NCBI RefSeq assembly: GCF_036785885.1
Contig: NC_092329.1
Location: 992,001-1,056,000 of the forward strand
Direction of reading: 5' to 3'
Source of the DNA: Coffea arabica
Lineage: Eukaryota; Streptophyta; Magnoliopsida; Gentianales; Rubiaceae
Length of the DNA stretch: 64,000 bases
This document shows, one piece after another, positions 1-13,176 of the stretch. Both the position numbers and the translations under genes were made by a program. The notes beneath the pieces were generated by a model. It was not told the DNA's origin, ran no database searches, and saw nothing but the letters and a program-made list of their open reading frames with translations. Every line of letters starts with the position of its first letter. The stretch's first letter is position 1.

Positions 1-2588
1 CTTGGAGTACACGAGAGTATTATGCGACGGGCATAAGAGCCACTAGAATCAAAACAGCACCTATGCATGCACCTGCCACTTGGTATCTGGAAAATGTTTT
101 GCCTGTAATGCAGAGGTTTGTGGAAATTAGAGCCCTGCATGCTTGGTGTTATTAGAGTGGTGGCCAAGACGTCACATTTAAGGCTGGTTAAATGCTTATC
201 CTTATCTCTGTTGTGGAATATATGTCACTACTGTTTCTTTTTTTCTTTTAACAATTGCTGTACAATCCTATTACCATTTAATTCAAAACACTAGGTATCT
301 GCTAAAAAGAATCGTTGTTTACAAGACATTGATTGACTCAAAACCATTTCAAAGGAAAGAACCAGTATCCCAATTCTTAGCAAGGCTTCTTTTTAAGGCA
401 TCAATTTACTCATGGAAATCCTGGATCATTAAACTCTGTTCACCTGATGTGGATGCTGAATTGAAGATAATAACTTAAATTCTGTTCTCAGTTCTGATGA
501 CTTCTGGGCTTCTATTTCTTTGAATTGACTTCAATAAGGAAAACATGATGGTTGTTTGGGGATTTTCCAATAATTTAGATCAGGTGAATCGAAAGCTGTT
601 GATGTTGCTGTTTTTGGTCCTTGTTATATGGTTCCAATGAAAATTAGTGCTTCCTCATCCACGTAATTTATGTCAATGTTATAGGAGCATAAATATTGTT
701 TATAGACTGAATCATAAAGATCCCAATCTTTCACTTCTAAGGTTTCACCTATGAGGCGTGTTCTTTCTATCATCATGTCATTGGATATTGTTCTAGAAAA
801 TATCTATGCCATCTGGAAGTAAATTTTGGCAATCATAGATGGATCCAGGGAGGGTGGGGCCCCACAGTTTCCTAGAAAAGAACAATTTCTTTCTCTTTAG
901 AAATGGAAAATTTTCAAAATGTGTCCTATAGAAGTTTAAGATTTTCCTGTCAACATATATTTTCTGCATCCGGCTATGCTGGTACTTGCTCTTCTTCACA
1001 ACATGTCCAGTGTAGAGTAGCCTTCCTTGATTAAATTTTCCTACAAAATTATTGGTTTGATTCGTCCCTTGATTGCTTGTTTAGTTACGGGATTGCAGCT
1101 ATTGCCCCATTTTCTCACCGATTGGCCTTCGACAACCTGCCTTCTGAGATCCAGCAGCTTCGCTGTAAGGTTAATTTTGAGGCTTTGGTTTTTGTTCCCC
1201 ATATCCGGATGTTAGCAGAGACCCTCATCAATCGCCTGCGGTATGCACCAAGTGGTGACAGGGCAGTAGGCGTCTCTAACTGGGAGGAAAGATTAGATGA
1301 TAAGCGAAGAGCTGGAAAGTATGTTGTGTTACACCTGCGGTTTGACAAAGTATGAACCTTTCTGCTTTAAGCCTCTGATAAAGAAATGAGAGAATGCATT
1401 GCATGTTCATGTGCATATGGCGTTTTTGGGGGGGAGAGGTGTATAGCTAAGATAAGCTCAGTCATTGGTTTAGCATTGTGTGTGGCTTACCAACTATAAG
1501 TAAATATGGATTACATTGTCTTGTGTTGTAATAGTTCCACATATGAAATCTGCTACTGAGAAGTTTTTCCAGATAGTTCCATGGTGCAATTCTCCATTTG
1601 ATTACCTTCTCAGCAACTATTATCTAAAACACATTTCGTTGAAGTTTGAATGCCACATGGCTAGGCTGGATTTTAGAATTGAGGTAGCATTTGTGTCGCT
1701 ATTGCTCATCATGTCGGTATCTGTTGTGGACAGGATATGGCTGCTCACTCGGCTTGTGACTTTGGTGGGGGTAAAGCTGAGAAATTGGCACTTGGAAAAT
1801 ACCGGCAGGTGCTTTGGCAGGGAAGGGTACTCAATTCTCAGTTCACTGATGAAGAACTACGAATTCAAGGGCGTTGCCCTCTGACTCCAGAAGAAATTGG
1901 GCTTCTGCTGGCTGCTCTGGGCTTCAATAACAGTACCACACTGTATCTGGCATCCCACAAGGTTGATTGTGGAGATTGGAACTTAAGTCATTCTCCACTG
2001 TACTCCAAAATGTGAGGCTTCTTGTTTCGAGAAACAAGTTTCTGATGATTCTTTTTTCTTGTGCCATACAGGTTTATGGTGGTGAAGCTAGGATCTCAAC
2101 TCTGAAAAAGCTGTTCCCTTATATGGAGGATAAAAAAAGCCTTTCTTCTGCCGAGGAACGGGCTAAGGTGGACGGAAAATCTTCTTTATTGGCTGCTGTG
2201 GACTATTATGTGGGCATGCAAAGTGACATTTTTGTTTCTGCTTCACCAGGAAACATGCATAATGCACTGGTAAGACTTGGTGAATTAGGTTAATTACTTG
2301 AATCTGTGTTCTGTTATCATGAATTGGATTGCTGATGCAACAAGAATGATGCTGAGTTGGAATCTCTGGAATCCTCAGGTAGGACACCGAACTTACAACA
2401 ACTTGAAGACCATTAGACCGAACATGGTGCTCTTGGGCAAGCTCTTCCTAAATAAAACCTTGGAATGGTCAGATTTCCAGCAAGCAGTTAAGAATGGGCA
2501 CAAGAATAGGCAAGGGCAACTCAGGTTAAGAAAAGAAAAGCAATCCATCTACACCTATCCTATTCCTGATTGCATGTGTCAAGCGTAG
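1..2588 (+). CDS. O-fucosyltransferase family protein (5' part missing)
   Basis: This is the 3' part of a plant GDP-fucose O-fucosyltransferase-like gene; such proteins are Golgi type II membrane glycosyltransferases, most with undefined acceptors. I read exons 1-115 (codons from base 3), 1085-1349, 1734-1961, 2072-2269 and 2379-2588, all with GT-AG junctions and one unbroken frame giving 337 residues. Recognisable family blocks are SPF/APFSHRLAFDNL-type, LRCKVNFEALVFVP, the catalytic-region HLRFDKDMAAHS joined across an intron, SASPGNMHNAL, and GHRTYNNLKTIRPN. The end, YPIPDCMCQA, is the usual family C-terminus. The N-terminal membrane anchor and first exons lie left of the window. The 3' UTR follows, with an AATAAA at 3127-3132. 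It is convergent with the channel gene next to it. The family assignment is firm; the subfamily member is not resolved. Confidence 0.9.
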
Positions 2589-4278
2589 TTGATTCTGATC
2601 CAAACACAAAACCTTGTTTGGCCCTCTTTCTTCGTACTATAATCCAGGCCGGTAGTGGCTAAACATTGATAATGGTAAGTGGAACTCTTTCATCGCTGTC
2701 TATGACTTGTAAGAGAAAGCAGAAGACTACTTGGACTTCACCCTTACCGCGATGTGCTGTTTGCCTGCTGATTTAAGAAGTGTGAGTGCTCTTCTTGGCT
2801 CTGGATTTTACCAGTGCTAATAAGCCAATTAGTCAAGTGCATATTCAGTTCTTCATCGGTAGTTGCTGTCGGTGATCTAATATTTTTGCCTTTCCCACCA
2901 CGACAGTCTTGGCCTCCTCTGCGTGGAATGGGACTGCCATCCACATGAAAATTGAAGCTTTTCTTGGAGAATGTAGAAGTTTTGGTTATCATTTCTGTTT
3001 GCGTAATTTATGCTTAAGTAAATCCAAATGAGGTGCATGTAAATCATTACTATGATTCTATGAAGTGCGTGTATGACTAGGTCTGAAATCAGAAGGTTTT
3101 ATTGTGATCAATTCTATTAGTAGCATAATAAAATATGTGGTATGTACCATTGAATTTCCAGCTCCGTTGCTTGATTTGACACACTGACGTTAACTTGAAA
3201 GTTACAGCTCTCAAAACGACTTAATCTAGTCATTGACTCACTTGTGTCTGGATTGTAATTTTTTGGTTAAAAATTATTTATTTACATCACAAACATATTT
3301 TTGCACCATGTTGCAATAAGTGAAGGTAATACATAATCATTTCAAATAATCTCTTTTCAAAACAAATCGGAGTATTTTTATAATTTAATATTTTATTAGG
3401 ATATTACCATTACTACCAATCTATCCTCCTACCTCCTTTCCCCTTTTCTTCATCTTCTCCCGGCCCGGTCATCCCCTCTCCCTCCCTCTACCCCAAATCC
3501 CCTCCCCCCCGGCCCTTTGGTCACGACCTTTCTGGTCATGGGTGGTCATGGGCAGAGGGGAGGGTGGTTTGAGGAGGGGCGGGACAGGGAGGAGAAGGAG
3601 AGGAAGAGGGAGAGAAAGGAGGCGGATGAGCGATGGAGGAAGGGGGTGGTGGCAAGTAAAAAAGAGATAGAGGTGGTAAATTATTATTTATTTATTTATT
3701 TATATTTTTTATTAGTCGTATTTGAGATTTGTATAGATTATATGCTTTTACAATTATATTATTGCAACATTATATTTGAAAATTTTATTTTTTAAAAAAG
3801 CTCAATCCTCATAGATCCACAATTTTAACTACTTTTTTTCACGTCATAAAATGTGCGGCTAAAAGTATTGCTCCAAATAATCTCATATCCAAACATACTC
3901 AAATTTGTTATCCAATTTACTTGATTTTGTACGGCCGTATGGATTGGCTATCCTGATTAGAGGATTCCGCTTGCTGATGGAAAAAGTCATCTTATGCAAT
4001 CAAGAGTAAAACCAACTTTTATCTCTTGGGGCTTTCAATACAAACGGTCTTGCAAATTCTGACCCACAATAGATTCCTTCTGATATAAGTTCAAAGAAAA
4101 AAAAAACTCTTAACATACTCGCATAAACTTCTAAATTCAATGAATTTTGAATTTCTGAGTTCAATACATTCCCATTTACAGGTGTTATGAAATTCATAAC
4201 AGTGCAAAACGCAGCTCCAAAAAACACGCTTTATGCATTCTGCACTTTGTTAAAAGATATGCCAGTACTAGACACTGA
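2589..4278. other. Convergent intergenic region with low-complexity TE relic
   Basis: This region contains the 3' UTR of the fucosyltransferase gene (AATAAA at 3127-3132) and the 3' UTR of the channel gene (roughly 4000-4278). Between them, 3420-3660 is a pyrimidine-rich stretch followed by a purine-rich stretch (CTCCCTCCC then GAGGGGAGGG) that could fold back. Two partly similar AT-rich pieces in the same orientation, 3270-3370 and 3825-3900, both contain CAAATAATCTC. These look like ends of a decayed MITE family. I see no gene here. Confidence 0.4.
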
Positions 4279-7200
4279 TCACTTTTCTTTTTCCTGCAAA
4301 TCACGCGGTCCTCCATTTGGAATTTCGCCAATTTCATCCTGCTTATCTTTGCCTACAGTAGCCAACCCATTTCCATTCCAGCAGGCAGCTGCCTCCTTGA
4401 CCTCTGATTGAGTTGGGGTTGGCATCATATCTTCCTCAATTGGAAGTGTCATTTTCGAGCCTTCTAAAGCAACGCCAAGAACAATATTATCTTCCAATGT
4501 AGTCTTTGGAGCTGACGCTGATGGTATATGCCTTTCAACATCTGGCATTGCCTGTGAAGTGCTAGAAGATACAGCTGTGCCATCACGGCCAAATTCTTGG
4601 ACAGATGGACGCTGTATCTCAGGTACCTTTCCTCCAGTATTCAGACTTGTTGCAACAGCTGAAGCCTCTTCAGAAACAGCTCTATCAGCTCTCTGCTTCA
4701 CGGAATTTCTTTGGCCTGGATCAATGGAACCCATATGTGGCAAGGCATCAGATGTTGAAGCTCTCTCAACTGTTGCCTTTTGATTGTTGTCAGATATCAG
4801 TTCTGTGGAGCCCTCATCATCGACTTTGTCATCATCAACAATTGATGCTGGTCCAACTTTAGCATCCACCTTAGTCTCAGATGTTGAGGTTGCTTCAACC
4901 TTCTCATCTTTTTCTTCATTAGGTTGTTCTGTACGACCTTTTGTCCTGATTTTATTGTCATTATTAACTTTATAAGAAGGATCAACCAGCAGGAAAGGAC
5001 GATTAGATGCCGCTCTAGTACGACGGAAAATGGTCTCAGAAAATGGAATGGTTTCCACGTCAGTTTCACCATATACTTTCTGCACTGTACGTATGGGGGT
5101 GGCAAGCCGAGCTCGATGGTGACTGATCACTCTAAGGAGATCTTGCAAGATAGACTCCTATATTGAGGGAATTACACTGATTAAAAGAAGCTATATTTTC
5201 GAGCCATTGTACATGCTATAAATATGTATTGAGACAATTAAGATAAATGACAAGATGAACACTGAGTGCATTATTAGGTAAACAACAACTTGTTGATTAA
5301 AAAAAAAATCTAGAAACTCGAGGAGAGGTACTCAAGACTTGAACCAGGTACGTCACGGTTACCTACCAGTGAGCTAGGTCTTAGGGAATGCAGACCTGTC
5401 CTGAATGTTTAACACTAAAAGCATGAAACTAGTAAATGCAGCTCAGAACTACTCACAGAAGCCGCAGCTTCCAGCAGACTTCCAGCAGACCTTAATGACG
5501 ACAAGGCCAGCAACAAAGGCAACACAGAAGATAAATAGAATCCATACTACTAAAAAAACCTAATTTAGCATCTGAAATCCCATTTGCATGTACCATCTAG
5601 CTAATCTGATTTACTATTAAGTGTTGCTTACCTTCACACACAGGTACTCTTCAAACCGAGAGGTCTTCACGAAGCAAGAGACCATAATCTGTTATATGAT
5701 ACAGGCCAACAAAAAGGTATTACACACTTAAAAATAGCTACAAGCAATAAAGCTAGATGACAAAACAATCCAAGGCATAAAGAATGACAAATCTTTATTT
5801 CTGGCAACCAAAGCAGAGGCAAGAGTCAGCAAACAGCTTCATATTGGCCTATTCAGCTAATTTGGTGAATATAATCAGTATTAGTAGCTAATAACAACTG
5901 AAGATTAGATGCCCCAGTGTCCTTCTGCATAGATCAACGCATTTTTGTATTTGAATGTAACCTCTCAGCTATGTAAAGCTCATTTCATACACGAACAAAC
6001 AAAAACTCTTCCACGAATCATCTCTTCTCATCAGATAATGTAGTAGGACTACTTCACATAAAAACGAGCCAATGATAACAGTTATGAAATGAAAAACTCA
6101 CCATGAGTGCCTGATTCTCTGTATCTATATAATCTAGAAATACTCGTCTATGCAACTTCTGCTGCTCTATTTGAGGATTTTTAGCCAAAACCTTGCGCAT
6201 ATCAGACACAATATTCTGTGTAAAACAAAAGGTATAAGTGGTGTGAAAATAGAGGAACAATGCCAACATCATAGCATATATAAGAAGGAATATCAAATCT
6301 TACATTGATCTTATTGACATCCAAATGACTTATGGCAAGGCTGGATTTAATTCGCCAATGAGTCTTCTGGCTAAGATTCCTTACCACATTCATTGTAAAC
6401 TTGTGACTTGGAATGTGAACTGCTTCACGGTCATCACCTCTTATAACTGTTGGCGACCACCATCCCACATGCTGAACAACAAATTAAATACATTTTAGAT
6501 TCTCCAGCCAGTATTTCAACGCTAAGTCACATGTTCATACAGTATTTACTGATCCAGTTAACTCTACAAGGAGTTTAAGATTTATATACAGAACTTTGTC
6601 ACCACAAATATCATAAAGCTTTTAGGACAATGCTGACAAACCTCAACTGTACCAGAAACTTCATAGCCATCAATCTTTGTCTGAATCCAATCGTTGAGAA
6701 CAAATGGCCGTGTTGCATGGATCATTGCACTTGAAAGAAAATTTGTGAGAATCTGAAGAAAATGGAAGAGAAACTATTTAGCCTTAGAAGGAAAGGGAAG
6801 CTAAGACAGATGCGGGGAAAGGTATTTACAGTAATTACTTGCACTAATTGCTACAAAAGATATAGGGAGGAAGGAGAATGATTTACCTCACGACCAGCAA
6901 GGGTTAATAATACTGTCCCAAGACCCCCAGCAGTTAGCCACTTCTGGGTTGAAAAACCAAGCAATTCCATGAATAATGAAACAGCAGCAACCCATACTGC
7001 AGTATATACAGCTTTTCCAGCAAACTCAAAGCCCATCTAAAGGTGCAAAGCATCACGAAGTTAGATTATTTACAATACCATAGGCAAACTGACAGATCCA
7101 TTAGACCAAAACCAACCAAATGAACAAAATGCTAGACCTAATTGACAGTCTATCTAAACACATGGATGGAATTCTCTACGAATTAGGATGCATGTTATCC

Positions 7201-9745
7201 GTAAGAACCTATAAACAGTATCATGAATACGTGACAGCTGAAAACTAAACACCAACTGTAGGTAGTGTTTGTAGAGCAAAACACGAAATCTTTGGTTAAC
7301 TCAGAACCAAAAGGCAATACCATAGTAAGCAACAGAGAATGTGCATGCATGACAAGGCAGAAAGACTAGCATCTTAATTACCCATTAGTCATTAATGACT
7401 GGCAACATAATGGCCTCTTGCATCAATTAATGGGCCTTTTCTACAAGCGGTTTTAGGTTCACATTAATTTCTAGTATGCACAAGATTTGAACGGTTGCAC
7501 ATGTAATGAGAGAATGTAAATCTGTTGCATAGTTCTAAAAGTAATCAAAACGTACTGTTCTTGCATCACTAGATTCTTTTGTTTCCACAAAGAACTTCTG
7601 AGTCTGATGAATCAAGCTGTCCAAAAAAAAAAACCAAGATTAGATATCATACTCCAGAATCTATACTAACTCCAACAGAAAGGGCATGACAAGAGAACCA
7701 ACAGACTGCAGACAAGGTCCAATTACAGCAAGCACATTTACCTGCTCACATCCATGCGTACAAGTATGTTTGTATCTAAGGGGCACAAAGAAAGGGGAGG
7801 GAGGGAGGGAGCCGCGGGGGGGGGGGGGGGGGGAGGGGGTGCACAGCAGCATAAAGTTGTACAAACAATTAAATGGAAAGCAGACACTCATCCTAAGAAG
7901 ATTGTTGCCACAGCAAAACAACTTATATTTTCAAGGAGGGGCAAACAACATACAGTTACAAGATCATATCTTATGATACAAAGAGGGGGGAGGGGGAGAG
8001 AGAGAGAGAGCTATGCCTTTAACATCAGCAAAACAACCAACTCCAGTATAAATAAAACAAGTTAAACAACCAATAATGCGAACTTTGAGTTTTCTAAGAG
8101 AAATCAATCGTAGAATGACCCTATCCTTTTACTTTAACATAAAAGAAAACAAAGATAGTAATAGATCAAGTTGTTTGTTGCCTAGCACTAGAGAGTTTTT
8201 ACAGCAATAAGTTTACCTTGATAAACAGTAGGCAAAGGCAAGAATAGTAGACAGTGATCGTACAAAATACAAAAGCCGTCGCTTGACAGCCTGGCTAGTT
8301 ACTGTAGTTAGAATCACAGGATCAAGTGCTCTGCAGAAGTTCCATCATAAGGAAAAATAATCAGATTGTCTAAAGACAAAACAGGTTATAACAAACATTC
8401 CAATTTTGTCCCACTAGTACCTGCAAATGAGCATTGCTCCAGTCCAAAACAGCAAAGGTTGAAGATAGGAAGTCACAAGATTATGTATCCCGGTTTTTTT
8501 CCAACTACCATCATTCTTCTGCATGAAAAAAATCACGAGGGACATCAGCAAATTATCAGCTTAAACACCTCATGAAAGAAAAGAAAAATATTGGGGTAAT
8601 GATAAAGAATGTACACTTAGGAAAAGAATCCTCCCAAAACGCATGAGTGGTCCTAAGCCCCAAGCAGCAAAGGCAATTATACCAATGGCTGGAACCAAAT
8701 GAAGCACAGGAGGACTTCCATACAAAGTACCATGTGACCTGCTAAAAAATGTTATGAGCTTATCCAATGTGCTCGTCATCTCATGGTGCAAAAAAAAAAC
8801 TGTATTTGCAATAAATAAAGACAAGCTTATGGTCCATCCTACCATTTCATGACAACCAACGAGGACAACAAGAGGGAAAGGGGACCCTTATAAGAATCCC
8901 ACAGAAAGCCTTGAAAGCATTAAATAAAACATGTACCTGGAAATTATTTTTGCAGCTGCTTTCAGAACAGGAATCTCATTTCCTCCACCGGGTTTTAATA
9001 GGGATCGGCACGTAAAACCATTAAATTTAGCATTATTAGGGCATAGGGGGCCATGTACATTTTTCAAAACGTAGAGACTCCAAGCATCCTGTCGCTACAT
9101 GATTGACAAAATTAGTGTCCACACATAAGACAACTTCTCTAAAATAAATAAATAAATAAATACATCCCTCACAGATCACAGAAGTGCTGGTCAAGGACTA
9201 GGTAAATTTTTAGAATCCACGAAATTTGACAAGTTCCCATTAAATTTAACCAAATATATCGAATTTCGCTCATTTCATCATCCACTTGGAAAGTTTCAAC
9301 TCCCAAACAAAACATGAATCCAAAAAGATAGCAAATAACAAGCTTAAGTAGATAATGGATATGCTAAAAACAAACTTCTTCTTTGGTATCAACAACATTG
9401 AGATATTTGGGTTGGTATGCTATTCACGAATTCCAATCAGTTGCTTAGCATGAAAGCATAAAATTCCAGCAGCATAAGAGGAGTAAATGGAAAGCATATG
9501 CGCGTTACATACCACTGAATGCGATGAAAGAGACGCGCTAAACGAGTGTAAGCGGGTCTTCTCCATCATGCCCTGGACACGAACAAATGAAAATTAGAAT
9601 AACTTACCTGAGAAAAAGTTAGCAAAAAGACTGAAGGGTGCAGATCATGTACCGAATGTAGTAAACCTCCATGCACCTTAAACTGGCCATAGTGGCCACA
9701 GATTCGCATTTCACAGGGCGAAAGCAAGGAAGTTGCAGCTGCCAT
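4279..9745 (-). CDS. MSL2: Mechanosensitive ion channel protein 2/3, chloroplastic (MscS-like)
   Basis: This gene encodes a plastid-envelope MscS-family channel that releases osmotic stress and affects plastid size and division. Exons on the minus strand: 9745-9608, 9094-8937, 8738-8615, 8518-8421, 8330-8217, 7616-7556, 7036-6887, 6752-6642, 6471-6304, 6215-6102, 5688-5632 and 5157-4279. Phases all agree and give 723 aa (Arabidopsis MSL2/3 are about 675). The pore-lining helix region reads [20 protein letters not shown], followed by the MscS beta-domain start [16 protein letters not shown] and [19 protein letters not shown]. The long acidic tail contains the MSL2/3 block [15 protein letters not shown]. 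The N-terminus is poorly conserved, as expected for a transit peptide. An in-frame ATG also lies upstream at 9787; I chose 9745 because MAAATSLL resembles the family start. A 5' UTR intron probably separates this exon from a leader near 10.6-10.7 kb. MSL2 versus MSL3 is not separable by eye. Confidence 0.93.
7797..7836. repeat. Long G run in MSL2 intron
   Basis: An uninterrupted G tract of about 18 bases sits among shorter G runs (GAGGGAGGGAG before it, AGGGGG after it) in the intron between coding exons 5 and 6 of the channel gene. G is on the plus strand, so the pre-mRNA carries the C-rich strand. A second G/A-rich microsatellite lies at 7985-8009. Confidence 0.85.
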
Positions 9746-12034
9746 TGTCTCAACATATAAAAAGAAACGGCACAATACCGAGTGCACATCAACTGGAACT
9801 CCCCCTGGAACCTACCATCTTCACAAGAAATAGATACACAACCAAAAAATCATGTGAAGTCAAACAGGCAGGCAGACATAATTAAATAACATTTATCCCA
9901 GAATAATGATCAAGAAAAAAAATAAAGATTCCATTTTTAGCAACCCAAACAATTAATATGCACAACTCTACAATAGTAACATTTTCTTTTTTTTTTCAAC
10001 TCTATAATAACAGTTCATCAAAGACAAAAACTAAATTCTCTAATTATAGAAAACACTTTCGCTGGACAACGATTTAGAGCAAATCCATTTTTGTTATAAA
10101 GTTACACATAAATTAACAAATAAAAGTATCCAAGTGCATAACATGAAGAATTCTCACTCGCCCTTAAGCTTTGACAATCTCTCTCTCTCTCTCCTTTTTT
10201 TTTTTGGGAAGGGGGGGGGGGGTGGTGGGGTTCCAAGGGAATAGAAAAAGGTTGCATTATTTACTTATTTAGCAGTCTTTTCTTAGCTATCCTCTGCTAC
10301 ATTTAGCTGCCAAATCAAACAAAATAACAGAAAAGGTCATCAAAATAATCTCCATCCTTCGGTGCTTATTATATTCCCAGTTCCTCGTCCTCCAAATTTC
10401 AGCTCAACCTTAACTCTACAGCCACAACCCGAACAAAATTTATCACAATTAAAGAACCCCAAGATTCAAAATGCAGAGCATCTTAACCAATTAACCCTGC
10501 ATATATCAACAAGGGCGACGAAATTTTAAATAAAATAAAATAAAAAAGAAAAAGGAAAAGGAAAACTAATGGCTTCTACCTTTAGTTTACCGCAAAATGC
10601 AAACAGCAAGAAAAGCGGACCAAAATAAATAAATGAATAAAACTTTGTTTGGAACTGAGAAGGAACGAAAGAGGAAAAACTTGCGCCGGCCGGCTGCTAC
10701 TGTTCCGTGGTCAAATGGAACTACTACTATTATTACTTGGGGCCTTTTGTAGGGGGGGATTGTTCATTATTGTTATGGATAAATAGGGACTGCTGACGTG
10801 GCGGACTGAGAGCTATGTTTTGTTGCCGCGTACGTCGGTCCATTGCCTGTTGCTTTGCTTTTGCAACTAACCCACGTTTCCCACAAGTTGTTTTGCCTTT
10901 TTTTTTTTTTTTTTTTTTTTGTTATTGGTACGAAGTACTAGTAAATAATACTACCAAAAAGCGTTTAAAAATGGATTCACATAAATAATTTTTTTTTTGT
11001 TTTGAAAAATGACCAATTCATGCAAGTTCAAAATCTTTTCATTTTTCAACACTTGATTATATGCAATAAAAATTATTTTAAATATATGTCACGTGTGTAA
11101 AATTTAGAGTTAAATTTCAAAAATAAAATGACATGATATGATATGCATCCAAATTCGTATATTATCAATGTCGATAAAATCTATCTAATCAAAAAAAAAT
11201 AAAGAGCAAAGAGTATCATTTTTCTAGATGTCAATTGCTAACAGATACATATTTCTTGAGGTTGGGTGCTATAAAATTTCATAATTTGGTGATCACGTTA
11301 TTCAATTCTATTTGAATTCAAACGAGTAACGATACTTGAGTTTGAACTCGACTCGTGCAAGTAATGCACAAACTTGAGCTCGACTCAAATTAACTCAAAG
11401 GTTCCGTCAAGCTTTGTCGAAGTTCGATCCACCCAAACCCAAGTTCAAACTCGAATGGCTCGAGCTTGAAATTGAGCTCAAAGCCTGATTTTTATATTCA
11501 ATTTCCATTCCTAATTTCCCATTCAACTCAGCTCAATTCGTGAGAATAACTCGAAGTTCCACTACTACTTACTGTATACTAGCCATATTATATAATTTTT
11601 GTTACACTACTCATTAGTCACAACTCACAACTACTGATGTTGCCTTGAACGTTGAATCTGGCGCGACCCATGGGAATGAATCCCGAAATATTTTGTTAAG
11701 GCACGAATTTAGCAAGTTTCATTCCGGCTTTTATCATTTTGCTAGGACCCATGAATAAAGTCCGATCGAGGCACGCTTCGCTCGTGGTTTCGGGGGCTTG
11801 AGTGATGATATTTTATTCTGGCAAATACGGATGACGACGCGATTGGCCTGAAAGCAATTTATTTCTAACGACTAAAGTTCATTCTAGCAAAACCGCATCA
11901 TGAATCACTAACTTGGAAGGTGCAACTGGGCCGCTTCACCACTGTTGTAACCTCAAACTTCAAAATCTCGGTCCGCCTAATCAATTTGAGCACTTGATGA
12001 AACAAACCCACCCCACCCTCGCTCACCCAGTCCA
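9746..12034. other. MSL2 leader/promoter and intergenic DNA
   Basis: The 5' UTR and promoter of the minus-strand channel gene lie here. A leader exon around 10580-10700 is likely but has no clear boundaries. An ABRE/G-box-like ACGTGGC occurs at 10796-10802, and a short TAC/TTA-rich tract at 10718-10740. Poly-T (10897-10920) and G-run (10208-10222) tracts are present. From about 11290 to 11480, repeated CTCGA/GAGCTCGA words resemble decayed hAT-type MITE sequence, but no ends could be matched. I see no gene. Confidence 0.45.
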
Positions 12035-12042
12035 ACAAAAAT

Positions 12043-12670
12043 TAGGGGTAGCAATCGGATAAAATACGACTCGGCGGACCGGGGTGAGACCCGGATAATA
12101 CTAATAATCTGCTGATTCGAATACGATCCGCCAACTCTAAATGGATCAGACATCTGACCCGAATCTAAAAATTTCGGGTTGGCGGGTCAATTCAAATGAC
12201 TTGAGATATAATTTCAATTTCCTAATTTATCACTGTGGTTTCTAACGGAACCAATTTCGTATAAGGCTAATTACATAATCAATTAATAAAAATCTCGATA
12301 AAACAATCCAAAATCATGTCTGAAATAAATTAAAACATTGTAAAAATATTTTATCCCAAACCAAATCTAAAATAAATTAAAATATTATAAAAATAGAAAA
12401 TAATGTAATATATCATTTGTCCAAACATAGTAATTTCAAATTCACACAAATTAAACAAATTCATTTAGGATTAAGTGGTTAATGCCTTTGGGGAAAAAAG
12501 AATAACTTAGTTTAGTTAAATAAAATATTTTTATATTTATTAAATTATTTTTAATTCATAAGCGGATTATCAGGTCAACCTATGGGTGACATAAATTTGA
12601 CATTTTTTTTTCGAATTCATCAGGTTCGACAAAATTTCATTAATTTCGTGTTGAAAAATTGCCACCCCTA
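12043..12670. mobile_element. hAT-type MITE
   Basis: The 628-bp element starts TAGGGGTAGCAAT and ends ATTGCCACCCCTA, which are inverted repeats with one mismatch. Flanks ACAAAAAT (12035-12042) and ACAAAAAA (12671-12678) form a 7/8 match to an 8-bp target duplication, the hAT hallmark. The interior has the CGGGT/ACCCG-type words common in this plant MITE group and no coding capacity. Confidence 0.8.
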
Positions 12671-12741
12671 ACAAAAAACCAAGAAAGCCATTCCCCATAA
12701 CAACTATTTTTTGAACTGAACATTTTAGTATAAAAATATAA

Positions 12742-13176
12742 GGGTAAAAAATAAAAAAACTCCCTGTAGTAAACCTAATGCACAAAAAAGTCCCCTGTGA
12801 TTTCAAAACATACTATATAACACTTCATGTTTTGAATTAAATTGTAAATATGACGGAATCCGTTAAATTTAACGGAAATAGATGAAATGACCAAAATGCC
12901 ATGATGTAATTAAGCAAAAAACAGCTCAAAAAATCATTTGTTTTATTCATTAGATAGAGAGAATTGAAGATTAAGGGGTAGAACAGGTATATTGGTTACA
13001 AATTAGGTATAAATTTTTTTTTTGTTCCAATAAGTTATTTCCGTTAAATTTAACGGATTTCGTTACCTTTACAATTTAGTTCAAAGTATGAAGTGTAATG
13101 TTGTACGTTTTGAAATCATGGGGGGACTTTTCTGTATATTAGATTTATCGCAGGGAATTTTTTTTGTTTTTTACCC
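12742..13176. mobile_element. Foldback MITE, Mutator-like
   Basis: The ends GGGTAAAAAA and TTTTTTACCC begin arms of about 135 bp (12742-12877 and 13038-13176) that are near-complementary along their length. Both arms contain the palindrome CCGTTAAATTTAACGG. The flanks AAAAATATAA (12732-12741) and GAAAACATAA (13177-13186) match at 8/10 positions, consistent with the 9-11 bp duplication of Mutator-like elements. No ORF of interest lies in the spacer. Confidence 0.7.

Noticed and set aside
2744-2992. 82-codon minus-strand ORF
   Set aside because: It falls in the 3' UTR of the fucosyltransferase gene on the opposite strand, with no family features.
7686-8065. Gly/Arg-rich plus-strand ORFs of about 100 codons
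   Set aside because: They are translations of the G run and GA repeat inside an intron of the channel gene.
9743-9787. Alternative upstream ATG at 9787 for the MSL2 gene
   Set aside because: It would add 14 residues (MHSVLCRFFLYVET) that do not resemble the family start; the ATG at 9745 fits better, though the upstream one cannot be excluded.
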